From assembly GCA_001953115.1 (NCBI GenBank), contig LSSL01001900.1, positions 4,008 to 65,836 of the forward strand: a stretch of 61,829 bases of DNA. The letters are read 5' to 3'. The notes beneath the pieces are model-generated. The model was given only the letters and a program-made list of their open reading frames with translations. It was not told the DNA's origin and did not search any database. The translations under genes were made by a program, and so were the position numbers. Shown here in pieces: positions 24,225 to 37,499 of this stretch (positions are counted from its first letter, which is position 1; each line of letters opens with the position of its first letter). The DNA is from Smittium mucronatum. Its lineage: Eukaryota > Kickxellomycota > Harpellomycetes > Harpellales > Legeriomycetaceae.

Positions 24225-27200
24225 TTGCCTTAAATTAAGAAAATGAAGTAAAAAAGACAAAATTATATCAACTTTGGAACTAAAAAAATATTAAATGACT
24301 CAGATTTAATCAATATGAATAGGATTTTGAATGAAAAATTATTTACTGTACCCTTTTTTAAAAAATTTTTTTTGAGTAAAACGCAAATAAGATTTAAGAA
24401 CTGAATAATTTTGTTTATAAAATCTACAATTTTTTTCAAGAACCCTACTAAAAATCTTTTTTTGTATTATTTTTATGAAACTATTTTTAAAAGTAACTTT
24501 GGCCTCTTATACTAAAATTAAGTTTTTTCTTTGTTTTAAACTTTATTTTAAATTCAAGAAACATATTTTTACTTGTTATTATTACGAAGTTTAGTTTTTT
24601 GGGGATTTATTTTAGATTATTGATTCAAATGAAGTTATAAATATATAATAAAAACTAAAGAAGAAAAAATTTTAAACGATAAATACAATAAAAGATTATT
24701 ACGTAGAGATGGAAATTGTCATTATTTTTCTCCTACTTCCCCAATTTGGAAATATATCACAAAAAAATTTATTTGGAGCTCAATAATTGGAATTATAAAA
24801 GTGATTTTCTACCAGTAAAATGTTAAATATTATTAGAACTAGTTTTTTTTATATTTTTATTATGCTTTTTTTGAAATAAATCTATATTTAGACAATATTT
24901 TAGTCAGCAAAAAAACTTTTGTTCGAAAATAATCTCCAAATAGTGAATTTTGGCTGTTTAAAGGACTCTATACACCAAATTATGCAAAAATACACAGAAA
25001 TTAATTTTAAATTACTAATAATTCTCCAATAATACTTAGTTATACAAAAAAAATTCCATTTTTTTATTTTTTGTATATATTCATATTGAATAATTCAAGA
25101 AGTTTATTTATATCAAAGTGATCTCAGGATCAATTTAAGCTAAATATTATTACAAAATTTTATGGAATTATTTTTTAATTTCTTTGAAAATAAAAAGCAC
25201 AAGAAAATTAAACATATTTATCAATATCTAAAAAGAATGGAAAAGTTAAACATTGTTAATATTTTAGTTAAAAATCATAAAATGCGCATAGTAAATTCAA
25301 AGAAAATTTCGAAAAAGTCTTCCTTGGGTAGATGATTCCTTGCTTTATAATTTTATTAGTAAATTCCAAATTAATATACAAATATGTAATTTTTTTAAAA
25401 TTTATTTAATGAAAAAAATGGATATAAAAAAATATTATGAAACACGTAAAAAAACTAATTAATATATAGCTTGGGATTTTAACCTAAATTGACTTTTGAA
25501 TAAAATTATATCCCATTATATGCGTAAAAAAACATTAGTTAATTCACAAAAAAATATTTATATAGATTCATTTATAATCAAGTATCCATATGATCAGCTT
25601 AGTTTTTAGAATAAAAAATCGTATTGAAAATTGCGTCAATTTATACAAATTTTTTTTTCATTTTCTTTCTATTTTTTGTTTCTATGATCGAAAAATGATT
25701 TTAAATACGAATAGAGGAAATTTTTTGGGAATAAATCAGTCCAATTGGTATAAAAATTTCAAATAATTCTTTTTTATATTTATTCTAATAGCTTCAGTTC
25801 AGAAACCATCTCATTTTTTTTAAAAAAAGTACATCGGCATTATTATTTTATTCAAGTGATATTGTGAAAAAAATTTAGTATTCATTTGATTTGCAGATAT
25901 ATTTTAATTCATTAAATAAAACTTATTATTATTTTTTTGTTTAAAAATAAGTGATTCAAAATTATTTTTATTGGGTAAAAAGGGCTTTTTGCGTATTAAA
26001 GTGAATATCGATTAAAATTTTTAAAATTTTTGTGCTTTTACATAGTTTTGTGTTATATGGTTTTAATCAATTTTTTTTTGTTAAAAATTGCATTTAGAAT
26101 ATATTTTTAATTAAAAAATATTAATATCTATGTTAAAATTTTATTGGATTAAATTAACTTTAATTAGATATAACGAAAATAAATATACTTTTAATTGTTT
26201 TTTATTAGATCAAATAATTAAGAGCTGTTGTAATTTTTTAAAAAAATAAAGGAAAATAAGGTCTTATTTTATAAAAATTTCTCAAAAAAGGTAGAATATA
26301 AAAAATATACAAGTAATATTTAGCTTTTTTTTACTTTATTTCAAACATTTTTAGATTATAAGATATATTTTTTAAACCTAAAGTTGAAGTTTTGAATATT
26401 TATAACATTTTTCTGTTAACCAAAAAAAAACATTAGAATTTGTTTTATTCATGTATTTCAAGGTTAATTTCGGATTTAAACAACGGTTTTAAAATTTAAA
26501 AATTCCATTCTATAGGAAAATTAAAATGAAATAGCAATAGACGATAAATTTTTTTTCAAAAAAATACTATTTATCATCAAGAAATAAATTTTATTTTTAA
26601 AAAAAAATTGAGAATGAAATAAAATAAATACTGCTGTTTTCTTGAACCTTATATATATTATTTATCAAAAATAATTGGTTTTTTTATAATGATAAACAAT
26701 TTTAACAAGGATTAAGTATAATACAATATTTATCTCTTCATCCCTACTTATAGATTTTTATTTTTTCTTCAAAATTTGATGAATAACTTGTTAAATTTTG
26801 CAAAAATATAAAAATTAAAAATAAATTAAGCTAAATATGGATTTTTCGAAATTTTTCTATAAATAATTTTTTTTAAGTATTATATAGTAATAATAAACTG
26901 ATATCAAATATCATTATAACTCCAACCCAAACCCACTTATTTTAACTGTATTTATTTAAAAACAATGAAATTTTTTTTCACTTAGACTTTTTTATTAAAT
27001 ATTTTTAGTTAACAGGAGATAAGTTTTTAAAAGTTCCAAATTTTTATACGGAAATTATTAAACAGTTTTTGCTAGGTGTATAAATATTTTTAAAGAGGAT
27101 TACTTCCATCTATTCAAAAGGAAATATACGAATATGCTTTATGTGTTTGTGATATGATTTTTTTCATTTCAATACTTATTCCATATTTATAAAAAAACTT

Positions 27201-28460
27201 GTCTATTTTTGGATAATATCAGTAAATTATAAACGTTAAAAACTTAAAATTATACATTTTATTGATATGAAAAATAATATTAAACAAAATCCAGTTAATT
27301 AAATAGATGAAAATAAAAAAGTTATAATATTTTCCTTATTAATAGCACAAAGATAAAATAATTATATTTTTAGCAAATAGTTAAATTTTTTATAATTTTA
27401 ATAGATTTATAAAAATAAAATTGGATTTTTTAATGCTAAATAAAACTATTCTTTTAGGTTGCTGTATAATTTCTATTATACAGATAATATTAATTTGAAT
27501 TTTTTTTAATTTTTTAGATTATTTTATATATTTATCTAGGTAAACTATTTTCACCCATACTAATAATTAAAAAAATTGAAGGGCATATAGAATAATACTA
27601 ATATTATGTGTTTTATTCTGTAATGGGAAAATTATCGAATAATTTATTAAAATAACTATATAAAAGGCTAGGATATCATGAGTTTATTTTAAAATTATAA
27701 CCAAAAGACATGCATTTCGACAAGTATTATTCCTAAAAAATTAAATAAGTCCTAATTTGACACCAATATAAATTATCGCTTATTTTACCCAATATAAACA
27801 CAAAATAAAATTCACCAAAAAAAACACACAACCAAAAAAGCATCACATGCTTCAAAGGGGGATCACATCCATAAAAATCATATATTTAACATTTATTATG
27901 AATAATTTGTGGTTATTTACAAGTTATTATTATTTTCTAATAATTTTTGTAAAATTTTATTCAAAATATCGTTAAAAAACTATTCTAATAACTCAATAAT
28001 AGGAAATTGATTTAGCCTAATAGTTTAGGGATTTATAAAGATAGCTTATTATTCTAAAAAATATTTAGATAAGATATTGATATTTAAAAATTTCTTAGAA
28101 GGTTTTTTTAAATAATTTTCTCTATATAAAGAATTTATTCATTACCTCATATAATATTTTGACTATAAAAAAATTATTTTTGAACCTTTTTTAAAAGGCA
28201 ATCAGATAATAGAGAAAGAAATATTAATTTTAAACACAAAAAATAATTTTATTATTAAATTATTAACATAATTCATGATTTAGTTTAAATAATTCACAAA
28301 ATTTAGCAGCTATAAATATTTATAATGAAAATTTCCTAAGTATCCGGTAGTAATTAGAGTTTTTATAATATTTCTGTAATGAAATTTCTTGATACAGATG
28401 ATGCATAAATTTTTAATACATAAGATTAAAAAAATTCATTGATTTTAAATTTAATACCAA

Positions 28461-28493
28461 TATATATATATATGTGTGTGTGTGTATGTGTGT
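28461..28493. repeat. Compound (TA)n(TG)n microsatellite
   Basis: A TA run passes into TG units with one interruption (TATG). It is a simple repeat with no other signal around it. Confidence 0.9.
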
Positions 28494-31400
28494 TTCAATA
28501 TTTTTAATAAATATAGACATTTATAACAAATTTTTTGCTTTAAAGTGGTATTTTTTCTTTTTCGTAAGTTTTATTTATAAATTTTAAGTCTTATAAAACA
28601 TGGAAAGTAAAAAATATAAAAAACCTTCAAAAAAACACTATTCTTTGATTAAATTGCTTTTTCTTTTAATATATCCAAATTATTATTAAAATAGCTGTTT
28701 TTAGTTTAGATAATCGATTTTTAGAATCAAAAATTCTAAATTTTTAAATTTGGAATAAAATTTAAAATATTTTTGGATTTATGAGCAAATTTAATTATAA
28801 ATTGATAGAGCATTTTTTTTTACATATTTTAAAGAATTTATTTATGTTAAATATAAATATTTTTATATTACCTCCCCATTGATAAAACTTTCATTTAAAA
28901 CAAAACGGGCTAGTTTTTTTAACTTATCATTTAATTTTTATGTCGCAATAGAAAAAATCTTAGCACATTTTTTTTAAATCAGAGTTAAAAGCAGAATTTA
29001 AAAAATGCAAGCCTTTATTTTTTTATATTTTCGAAAAAAATTTATTTTAAATAAAAGAAATCCAGAGTTATTATTTTAAAACTCAAGCAATTTTACTTTT
29101 TAAAAATAAATATTTAAAAAATATGAATATGGACAATAAATTTTATGCGCTGTAAAAAAATAAATAAAAGAATCAATAAATTAAAATTTACGAATTTAAA
29201 TGGTTTTATGTGGTTAATGTAATATTATCAATCTATTAATTTATCTGATATCAATAACTCCTAAATAAATAATTTTTTAAATATATAGATAATTTTTAAT
29301 GTGAAATAATTGAAATAAAATTTATTATTTTTATTTATTAAAGATTTATAATCATTTTTTTATTTCCTAAATTTTTCATTTATTGCAATAAAAAAGCTGA
29401 TTTTTATGTAATAAAATAAATAAACATAAATAGAGACTACATATTTTTTCGGAAAGAAAAAAAATAATTCCAAATTATATTTATTATGAATTAATTTTTT
29501 TTAAATAAAAAGAATTTCATATCAAAAAAATTTTTTATAAAATTTTTTTTTGATAAAAATAAGAGATAATCACAATTATAGTCAAAACTTCAAAATAATG
29601 TCAAAAACAGCAAAATAAATTAACAAAATTCTAAATTGAAGGATAAAAAAAAACTATGTAAAGATTCATTCATTATGACAGCTCAATAGTCAAAAATATA
29701 AGGCACATTTGTATTTTTAATTTTCATTGGACCGAACTGCAACGCGAAATAAATTTTCACTTTATGCCTGTTTTTCTCTTAGAAGAATTAAAAGTAGATC
29801 ATATTTTAAGGTTAAAGTGTTGATTTATTATAATTGATGTTTATCTGACTGTTTAAATTCTTTGAAAAGCTATAATTAAATGAAGTTTCAGAATGCTGTA
29901 TCGCTTTATAAGCTTTAAAATTGGCAATTTAAAAAAAAAATAGATATAAATTTATTCCAATAAACAAAACTAAGAAGCAATTCCACCAATAAATTTTCAA
30001 ATATTTAAAATCAAACTATTGTTCTTGTATTAAAATAAAATAAAATAAATATAGGTAATTATGATATAATAATGGGGCTGAGACAATATTTTTACTGTTA
30101 AATGTATCTAAGATTCTCAGAATGCTAAGTACTTTTCATAATTTTAGAAATATTTTGCAATTTATAGATATAATCTTTATATCTGTTTTAAAATTTCAAT
30201 ATGAGTTAATATGTGTTTTTTGTTATATTTTTTAAAATTAGGATGTTTGGTATCAGATTCGCTAATTTTGACTATTGTAATTTTTTTAAATTAAAATGTG
30301 AATAATAATAAAATGCGGTAATTTGGAATAAATTTAGTTATAAAAAATCTTCTCAATTTTAAATTTAAATTTTTTATTCAATATATTATCGAAATGATTA
30401 ATTTTTAATAATGATATATATATATATCGAATCTTGAAAAATCAGTGATACTCGTCGAGTTATAAGTATAAGTACTTAAAATAGCATTAAATACACACCA
30501 GGTAATGATTTTTTAAATATATACTGTTTTTGAAAGTTAAATTTTTTCCTGAAATTTTATAATTTAAATCTACTCAATTCAGTATAATTTATCATAGATA
30601 TTTCCAAGAAAGTATTAGAGTTATTATATTAAACTTGGATGAAGTTCAATTGAAAATATTACGCGAAGTGAGAAAAATGATTTAGTGTGAGAGGTTAATT
30701 ATCTACATAAGTTGAATAATTTTTAAAAAATAAACCAAAATAGCTAAAAGAAAGCTTTAAAATAATATGTATGATTAATTAATAGTGGTTTTTTGATAAA
30801 AATGATTATCTTTTCAGAGATAAATTTCAATTTTTTTTAAACATTTAGATGAAATCCAAATATAATATATTAAAAATTTAACCCAAAAATAGAGGTAGGA
30901 TTTTTTTTTTCAGGATAAAAATGAAGAAGATGTGATAATTTATTTAGAAAATTCAGTTTCTACCAATTTATAAAAAAAATAACAATATTCCATGGATTTT
31001 TTTCCTATGGGCTGTCTTATTTATATTCCTCAAAACTAACAACCTCGCACTCGCTATTTTTGAAATTATGTTGATTTATTTGGCTATTTTTGTTAGTATT
31101 TTCAAAACCTTGTCTATTTTTATAATTAAACCTACAAATAATTATCGCCAAATCGTTTCAGAGCTATAGATTGATATAACCTAACTTTTTTTAAGGAATT
31201 AAATTTGGTATTTATTTTTACTAATCTTTTTTTGACTTTTATATTTAAAATGTTAAGTAAAGAATGATTCAAATATATATATTTTATTTAGAGATATTTT
31301 TAGGATTTTTCAAATTTTTTGAAAAAGTATTTACTATTGGGTTGATTAAGATTGAAAGCTCTAAAAAAATGAAAATATAAATATAATCCCTTTTCAACAT

Positions 31401-33077
31401 TTTTTTGCTGAATTTTTTTTTCGTTTTTATCTTTATCCTTTTTCCCTTTTTTATTGGGGTAATTATTCGCCCCAAAAACCAAAAAAAAATTTATCGCAGG
31501 GAGTATCATATGAAATAGTATTTTAAAATTTAAAATTTAAAACGAAAATTTATCCTATTTTATGCACTAAATTCCACTATTTTTGATATTAATATGTAAA
31601 GTTAGATTAGCTTGAACCATGTTTTATAATTTGGAAACATTTAAATATATTTTTTAAAAGCATTTAATTCGGTATCAATACTGTTAATGACTGTAAATTC
31701 TAACTTTGGTTAATGTAGAATGATTACTGAAATCTTTTACCGATTCTCAGAATTCATGAATTTTTGCGGAAAATTAATCTTCCTCCTTTATTTTTTCAGT
31801 AAACTCTTAAACAATAAAATTATTTTATTGCTTACTTGGTGTTTATTTCAAAAAAAGCCAAATTCTACGAGTAAAAGTCAAAAAAAATTATAAAAAACGG
31901 GCAAATTTGATGTTTTTATTTTTTATATTCGATTAGACGTTTTATTACTCCATACTTAAAAGGTATTAATCCAAGAAAACTCGTGAATTACTATTAATTT
32001 GCGGATTAATACTTTATGCATGCAAATTTCAAAAAATATATTTCTACATTTAAGCGTGTCTTGAGATCATCTGCGTCAGATTGGATCATAATTAAATTTT
32101 ATACAGACTTTCCCCCGTTCAAAAGGTTTTATAAGTTTATCCAACACAGATTCTTTTTAATACAAGAGTTATTTTTTTTTAATAGCACCGTATCAGCGCA
32201 ATTATAAACTACCAGATACTTTTTTTTCAACAATTATCTAATATCAAGGAATTAAGACAAATTTGATATATAGTTAAAACACGTCTATTTTTTAGAACAG
32301 GGTATATTCTATAAAAAATTTAAATATAATGTCCATTTTTTTATTTCATCTTTTCAATTCTTGATTATCAGCCACTTTCCAAATAAAAACTTATATTTAT
32401 ACTATTATTTTTGAAAGCTGAAAACCCAATAGTTTTTTCCAATGATAAAATTATTTATAAATTTTAGCGTTCGCTGATATAATATTTGGGATAAAGCTAT
32501 AAGGAACAAAATAAATCCAACGAAAGACATGATCCCATCTTTTTCCTGTACATATTATAATATTGATATGCACAGGAATAATAATGCATTTATGGGGGAT
32601 ATTAAAAATTAATGATTCTCAATTCCAGAATTACAATTTTTTTTATAGATTATTTCTATTAAAAGACACATATTTTCTATACGACCGAAGCCATCTAAAA
32701 GACTAAGTATCATATTTAGCCAGATTAAGCTTAATTAGTTATATAAAAATGTTTTAGAGTATTTTCAAAACTCTATACCAAAAAAAACAATTAAAAAAAG
32801 ACAAATAAATTGAGGCGTGGGTTAAGGATGAGATTAAGAGCAGTACCATTAGGTATAACTTAGTTTTAGCTAAAATCCCTAATAAAAAAAAACATTTATT
32901 ATCTAAAAAACATTAAATATAAATAAAATTAATACAGGGTTTCTAAAACAGCCTTTTTCAGTTTTTTTAAATCTATTTCATAAAAAAGATAAGAAATTTC
33001 ATATGTAGTACTATAAGGTATGATTTCACCCCTCGTCATTATGCAAATGTAATAATGACAAATATCCGTAAACATAA

Positions 33078-33090
33078 CCCCCCCCCCCCC
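33078..33090. repeat. 13-base C homopolymer
   Basis: Thirteen consecutive C bases between AACATAA and TAGG, striking in this AT-rich setting. A shorter C-rich patch lies at about 8922-8935. Confidence 0.9.
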
Positions 33091-34190
33091 TAGGTTTTAC
33101 CATATATCTTGAAAGTTGAAATTTACATCATATTTAGTGTGATCAAAGTTAAAAAATATTTTTTATCTTTTGAAACCACAAGATGCCAAATTAATTATTT
33201 TAAGAGCCTTAAAAATCATAATATATGTTTGAAATTAAGTAATCGCGTCTAATAAAACAGATAAGATACCATCCTACTCTTTTAAAATATTTACTACAGA
33301 TGATTTTTGAGTCTTAATTCGCAATAATACCCGAGAAATGTACCTTTTTATAAGAGAGGTAAATCATTTGTCTTTTTAGTAATTAGTGGATTTCAAGTTT
33401 ATAATAACACCAACCCCCTATTTTTCAATTACCCAAAATCTCGAGTAAAAGCAAATCAGTACACCGAGGCACTTGAAACAAAATTCTTTAAAAATTAATT
33501 GAAAAATTGATAATGTCACTGTACATTTCTATAAAGATCTAAAAAAATAATTATATACTAAACCTATAAATATTTTTGTGATAAATGGATTCTGTGATAC
33601 AAAGCGGCGAAACATTTTTATAAAACATTTCGATATGTTTTTTTTCTGGGACCATATGAAACTGCAAGAAAAGACCAGTGATTTTTTTATTATTATTGTC
33701 AAATCCCACCTTTGCACTACCATCCCTAACCTAATAACTAGAATTTCCAAATTATATTGATTATAAACATTGATCCCAACTGTTTATTAAACCAATAGTT
33801 AGGGGAGTAAAGCTTACAGAAAATATAAAAATAAAAAGTACGAAGAGGAGTATAGTATATAAAAATTAAGACGTTGTTAAAATCCCTTTATTTATTTTTT
33901 GTTTGGCTAATATAAAAAATGATTTTAGCCTGACCTTGCAAGGAAAATTATATTCTCGAAACCAAACATATAAAATTTTAATAAAATTTGATCTCAATCC
34001 TTAAAAGAAATCGGATGTGGTATCTCTTCGTTTCTCAATTAAATTCATAGCAACCATCCGCTTATGTGCGCTTTTTAGATTTTTCTTAAAAAAAAAACTC
34101 GCTTCAAATTTTTTTAAATAAATGGTGTCATGGGTATATGTAAAAAACCAACATATATAAACTTAAATCGTTTGAAGAACTAAAATTAAT

Positions 34191-36125
34191 TTAATTTAAT
34201 TTAATTTTTTTGCACCACGGATTTCCAACTCGATTAGTTGGATAGAGAACCATTCGATTACTAAAGTTAGGATGATATTCACTTGCCTCCACTTGCCCTA
34301 TTACACTTAAAAATTCAACAGTGTGTTGAACTGATTCAGCATACTTCATAGACTGATGAAACTGCAGGAAACAAACACGTTTACAAAGATCAAGTTCTAC
34401 AAGTAACAAGAAAAGTGGGCGAGTTTAGTCATGAAATCTCATAATTTTCGAAATTATCGATTGTGTTTTTGAATGAAATTGATCTCACATGCTGGTAGTG
34501 TTTTTATATTTATATTAAGTAAAATTGTGCCAAAAAAATAAAAATCAATCGATAATGCCCATCGATGTATATTGATTAGTTTCATTGACTGATTTTTACT
34601 TTTTTTTCTAAAATGAGGCCAGCAAATGAGGGGTTTTTTTTCAAAAACAAATTAATACCTCCCCTCCCAATAATGGAAAAAATATTTGGAAAAGTTCAGC
34701 TGGGAACTAGTTATTAATATTGGGTTAATATCCACATCCCAGCTTCGGATTTCTGTTAGGTTTAACTCGAAAACTAAATTTATTTTTATTTTTAATACAG
34801 ATAAATTAGTGAATATACTATCAATATTCTATATCTCGGAATGAGAGCTTTTTTTGATTGAAATCATTTGCTTTTTTTTCTACAAATTCCGATTTGCCTA
34901 AAATTTTAGCAAAAACCAAAAACATTTCCTTATCAGGAAATGTAAAAGGTCACAAATCTAAGATGTTTTTCAAAAAATGATGTAATTAGTGTTAAGTATA
35001 TTTTGGAAAATACATCGTTTATAGATTTGGATCAAACATATTTTATTGGATAAATATCATGATTAAAATTAAAAATCATATGGATGTTTCAAAAACTTTA
35101 TTTTCAATCGATAAAGCTTTATAACCCGGTGGGTTTCCTTTTGGTACAAATTCTAACACAAATGGAATTATATTTTCAGAATGCGGTTCGTGGGAATAAA
35201 TGAAGGTTTTCTAAAAATGGGAGCACATGTGGATGAAAATCATTGATTTTCCATCTGTGGATCATTAATTAGAAATTAACCAGGCTTGTAATTGGGGACT
35301 GTCGGTATTATAAGGGGTCATTTACATCTCTTTTTTTTTTTTTTGCAAAAAGCCGGATGAATGAAGCTTTTTACGAATTTCGGCAAATAGTTGGGTTGTG
35401 TTTAATTTTTTACCGGTCCGGGATCTAATAAAGGAACTTTTAGTTCCGTAAATTAAACGTTTGAGATTTCATTTACTGGCACGGAAAATCCGGTTTATTT
35501 GGTAGGGATTCAGCTCTTCAATACTAAAAAAATTGGTTGTTTGATCAAAAAAATATTGGCTTGATATGGTGCGCATCGACCTAAAACTGGATGAGAGATA
35601 TAAAGTTTCAATTGGTAGTTGTTGTTTTTTTGCGGAGAATTTATTTAAAACTCAAAATAAATGAATATATATTTATCATTTAATGATCTTCAAGGGGTGG
35701 GGCTGTTTGACGATTTTCAGTGTAAAATGGCTTTATTGCCAAATAAAATTTATGCAAATTCTGTTGTGAAATAAGCTTATATTTATAGCAAAATTATAAG
35801 TAAATTTTTTATCAGTGGGAAGTATTGACTTGAGTGAAAGTTCGTTAAAACGTGCTGCATTTTTGTTGTGCTCTAAAAAAAGGCAAAATGTTGCAAAAAA
35901 ATAACCACCCAACTCCCTCCGTTGACCTAGCAGCTTAATGACTTGTATGTATTCGTTCAGTGAGACTAGTAAACCACATAGACTTTGTAACTTAAGTGTA
36001 CTGGATTCGCAGATACCATTTAGAAATTTAGTCGTTTCCAGAGAAGAACTCTCGATTGCTGTGCCGATTTGAGCATGATTGAGAATTTGGTAAGACCCCC
36101 CCTCCCCCAAAGAGCTTTTCACCAA
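34191..36125 (-). pseudogene. Island of decayed, unidentified coding sequence
   Basis: On the minus strand this milder-composition island contains several protein-like open stretches. At 36125-35733 about 130 codons include ETTKFLNGICESSTLKLQSL and HNKNAARFNELSLKSILPT; a TAG lies just upstream and the frame can start only at GTG. At about 35600-35340 one frame reads SIEELNPYQINRIFRASK and then RTGKKLNTTQLFAEIRKKL, while a second frame of the same DNA reads FTELKVPLLDPGPVKN. At 35205-35090 the stretch ENIIPFVLEFVPKGNPPGYK appears. At 34409-34191 there are 72 codons including EYHPNFSNRMVLYPTNR, preceded by a splice-acceptor-like TTTCTTGTTACTTGTAG. Stops are TAA, TAG and TGA, and could all come from C-to-T change. 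I do not recognise the family; it may be one gene or a retroelement. Which frames were real is unsettled. Confidence 0.4.
34922..34943. other. Short perfect hairpin
   Basis: ACATTTCCT pairs with AGGAAATGT around TATC. It lies inside the decayed coding island and its function is unknown. Confidence 0.5.
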
Positions 36126-36563
36126 TCCCTAACCAGGATTCATTGAAATTCGAAAGCTAATTTTTTTAAAAAAAGTTCAAATTTACTCCAGATACTTTTT
36201 TTAGAAAGTTTTTTACATCTTTTATCGATGTTATTTTTATTCGAGTAAAGTTGATCATTGTGGGGGTAGGGGCAGTTAGAGATTTTTTCTCGAATTCTCC
36301 GGAAGCACAAGAAAGATAATTAATTTACAACTCTCGATACATAAATGATATAAATGATGGTTGAAATAAATATTTAAAACGATTCCTTTGAGCAAGAACT
36401 TTACGTAAGTAGAAGCATAAGTAAAAGGATTAAAACAAAACATTATGTATGTAGAATAATTCATAAGTGAGTATAAACTAAAAATATTATTACTATTAAC
36501 TATCTGAAGACAAAATAAGTAGAATTTGGTACAAAAATAAAAAATAAGGTTCTTTGAGTATAA

Positions 36564-37199
36564 TTACATTTCCAGGATATGGTTTTCATCCTTCTTTTGC
36601 GAAAAGTCGATATTGTACATATCAATGAATCCAGTTCTCTTGTTAATCAAGTGAGTCGCCGCTATGTAAAAGGCTATAAGTGATACAATAAATCCTATGA
36701 TACCCCCAGCGACTGTAAAGCTTTCATTGCTTCTCCATGCACCAATTGTAAGCATAATATAAGTGATTTCCAGAAGTACAAACAACAATGCCATCATAAG
36801 ATGCATCCGGAAAGATGCAACCATCATTATGAAAGTGAATATAGTCCAACCAAGCAAATAAATACCAATAGAGTGTGCTGCGGTTGCCCCTCCGTTTCCT
36901 GCTTCCCATCCAGCAGCTACACCGAAACCAGGTATAAGGATGACTGCATATGACATCCAGAAAGCACCGTATGAAGCGAATGCGGTTGCACCAAAAGTTG
37001 TTTCATTTGCAAACTCCCACATACCAGCAAGAATTTGAACGAAGCCTCCGTAGAACATAGCCAGACCTACAATTACATTGTTTGGTGCATTTCTTGGTAT
37101 ACCAATACCGCCATTGTGCATCGACAATACAAGAGTTGTCAGCCCAAAAGCACATAGCCCCAATGGTGTTGGATCAGCGAATCTTAGTTTAGTAAACAT
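36564..37199 (-). CDS. GPR1/FUN34/YaaH (Ato/SatP) family acetate transporter, 211 aa
   Basis: Second member of the acetate/monocarboxylate transporter family. The signature DPTPLGLC (residues 9-16) stands where most relatives have NPAPLGL. AMFYGG (47-52), TFGATAFASYGAFWMSY (68-84) and AGGIIGFIVSLIAFY (164-178) are typical family segments. Six membrane segments are visible at about 12-29, 41-63, 73-96, 111-128, 131-152 and 162-182, with a short polar tail ending ENHILEM. The frame opens with ATG, ends in TAA and has no intron. It lies on the same strand as the gene at 910-1539, 35 kb away. About 103 of roughly 197 aligned residues are identical by hand count, so the two are clear but old paralogues. 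The N-terminal tail is again very short. The flanks are milder in composition than the deserts. Transport of acetate is inferred from the family. Confidence 0.94.
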   Translation of the reverse strand: MFTKLRFADPTPLGLCAFGLTTLVLSMHNGGIGIPRNAPNNVIVGLAMFYGGFVQILAGMWEFANETTFGATAFASYGAFWMSYAVILIPGFGVAAGWEAGNGGATAAHSIGIYLLGWTIFTFIMMVASFRMHLMMALLFVLLEITYIMLTIGAWRSNESFTVAGGIIGFIVSLIAFYIAATHLINKRTGFIDMYNIDFSQKKDENHILEM

Positions 37200-37325
37200 T
37201 GATGTATAGAAAAAATATAATTTTTTTGTACTTGGTAATTTTTAACAGAAATCCTGAATGAAAGGAATACAGATCAAATCGATTCAAAGAATTTTAAATT
37301 TTTTTAAAAAAATCACTGTTTTGAT

Positions 37326-37345
37326 GTTACGGTAGCTTGTTACGG
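37326..37345 (-). promoter_or_regulatory. Twin GTTACGG motif upstream of the second transporter
   Basis: GTTACGG occurs at 37326-37332 and again at 37339-37345, about 130-145 bases before the ATG (CCGTAAC on the coding strand). Paired identical heptamers a little over one helical turn apart suit a transcription-factor site, but no known factor is assigned. It lies downstream of the TATA candidate, so it could equally be within the 5' UTR. Confidence 0.3.
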
Positions 37346-37489
37346 CTCAGGGAAATAAAAATATACGGCGAAAATAACAAGGTAGCACTTAAAAAAGTCT
37401 ATATTGCTTCCTGCTATTCAGTTATAAGTGGAAAGCTGATTATTATTAATTTATCTATATAGAATCTATAAGATTGATCTTACCCCTCG

Positions 37490-37498
37490 CCTTTTATA
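37490..37498 (-). promoter_or_regulatory. TATA box candidate for the 36564-37199 transporter gene
   Basis: Reads TATAAAAGG on the coding strand, about 290 bases before the ATG, followed by CGAGGGG. The same nine bases precede the paralogue. AGGGG, the yeast stress-response core, occurs here on the coding strand at about 37483-37487 and again near 37576-37580; that link is only suggestive. Confidence 0.5.
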
Positions 37499-37499
37499 T

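Larger units (their letters stand above)
20015..34185. other. AT desert of 14 kb with simple repeats, no gene recognised
   Basis: Typical lines hold 5-12 G or C in 60 bases. Frames at 21194-21421, 23625-23828 and 31284-31509 have only low-complexity composition. A patch near 32016-32205 (63 codons, SASDWIIIKFYTDFPPFKRF) is a little richer and may be a gene or transposon scrap. A piece at about 24800-24870 loosely resembles part of repeat family B. From about 33.5 kb the composition turns milder towards the second transporter. Confidence 0.65.

Noticed and set aside
32016..32207. 63-codon plus-strand frame that reads somewhat like protein
   Set aside because: No homology is recognised and there are no neighbouring continuations; it is kept only as a possible scrap in the region description.
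36276..36464. 62-codon minus-strand frame just downstream of the second transporter
   Set aside because: No motif and no better than chance; it falls in the likely 3' flank of the gene.
36724..36909. 61-codon minus-strand frame inside the second transporter
   Set aside because: Frame-shifted shadow of the real gene.
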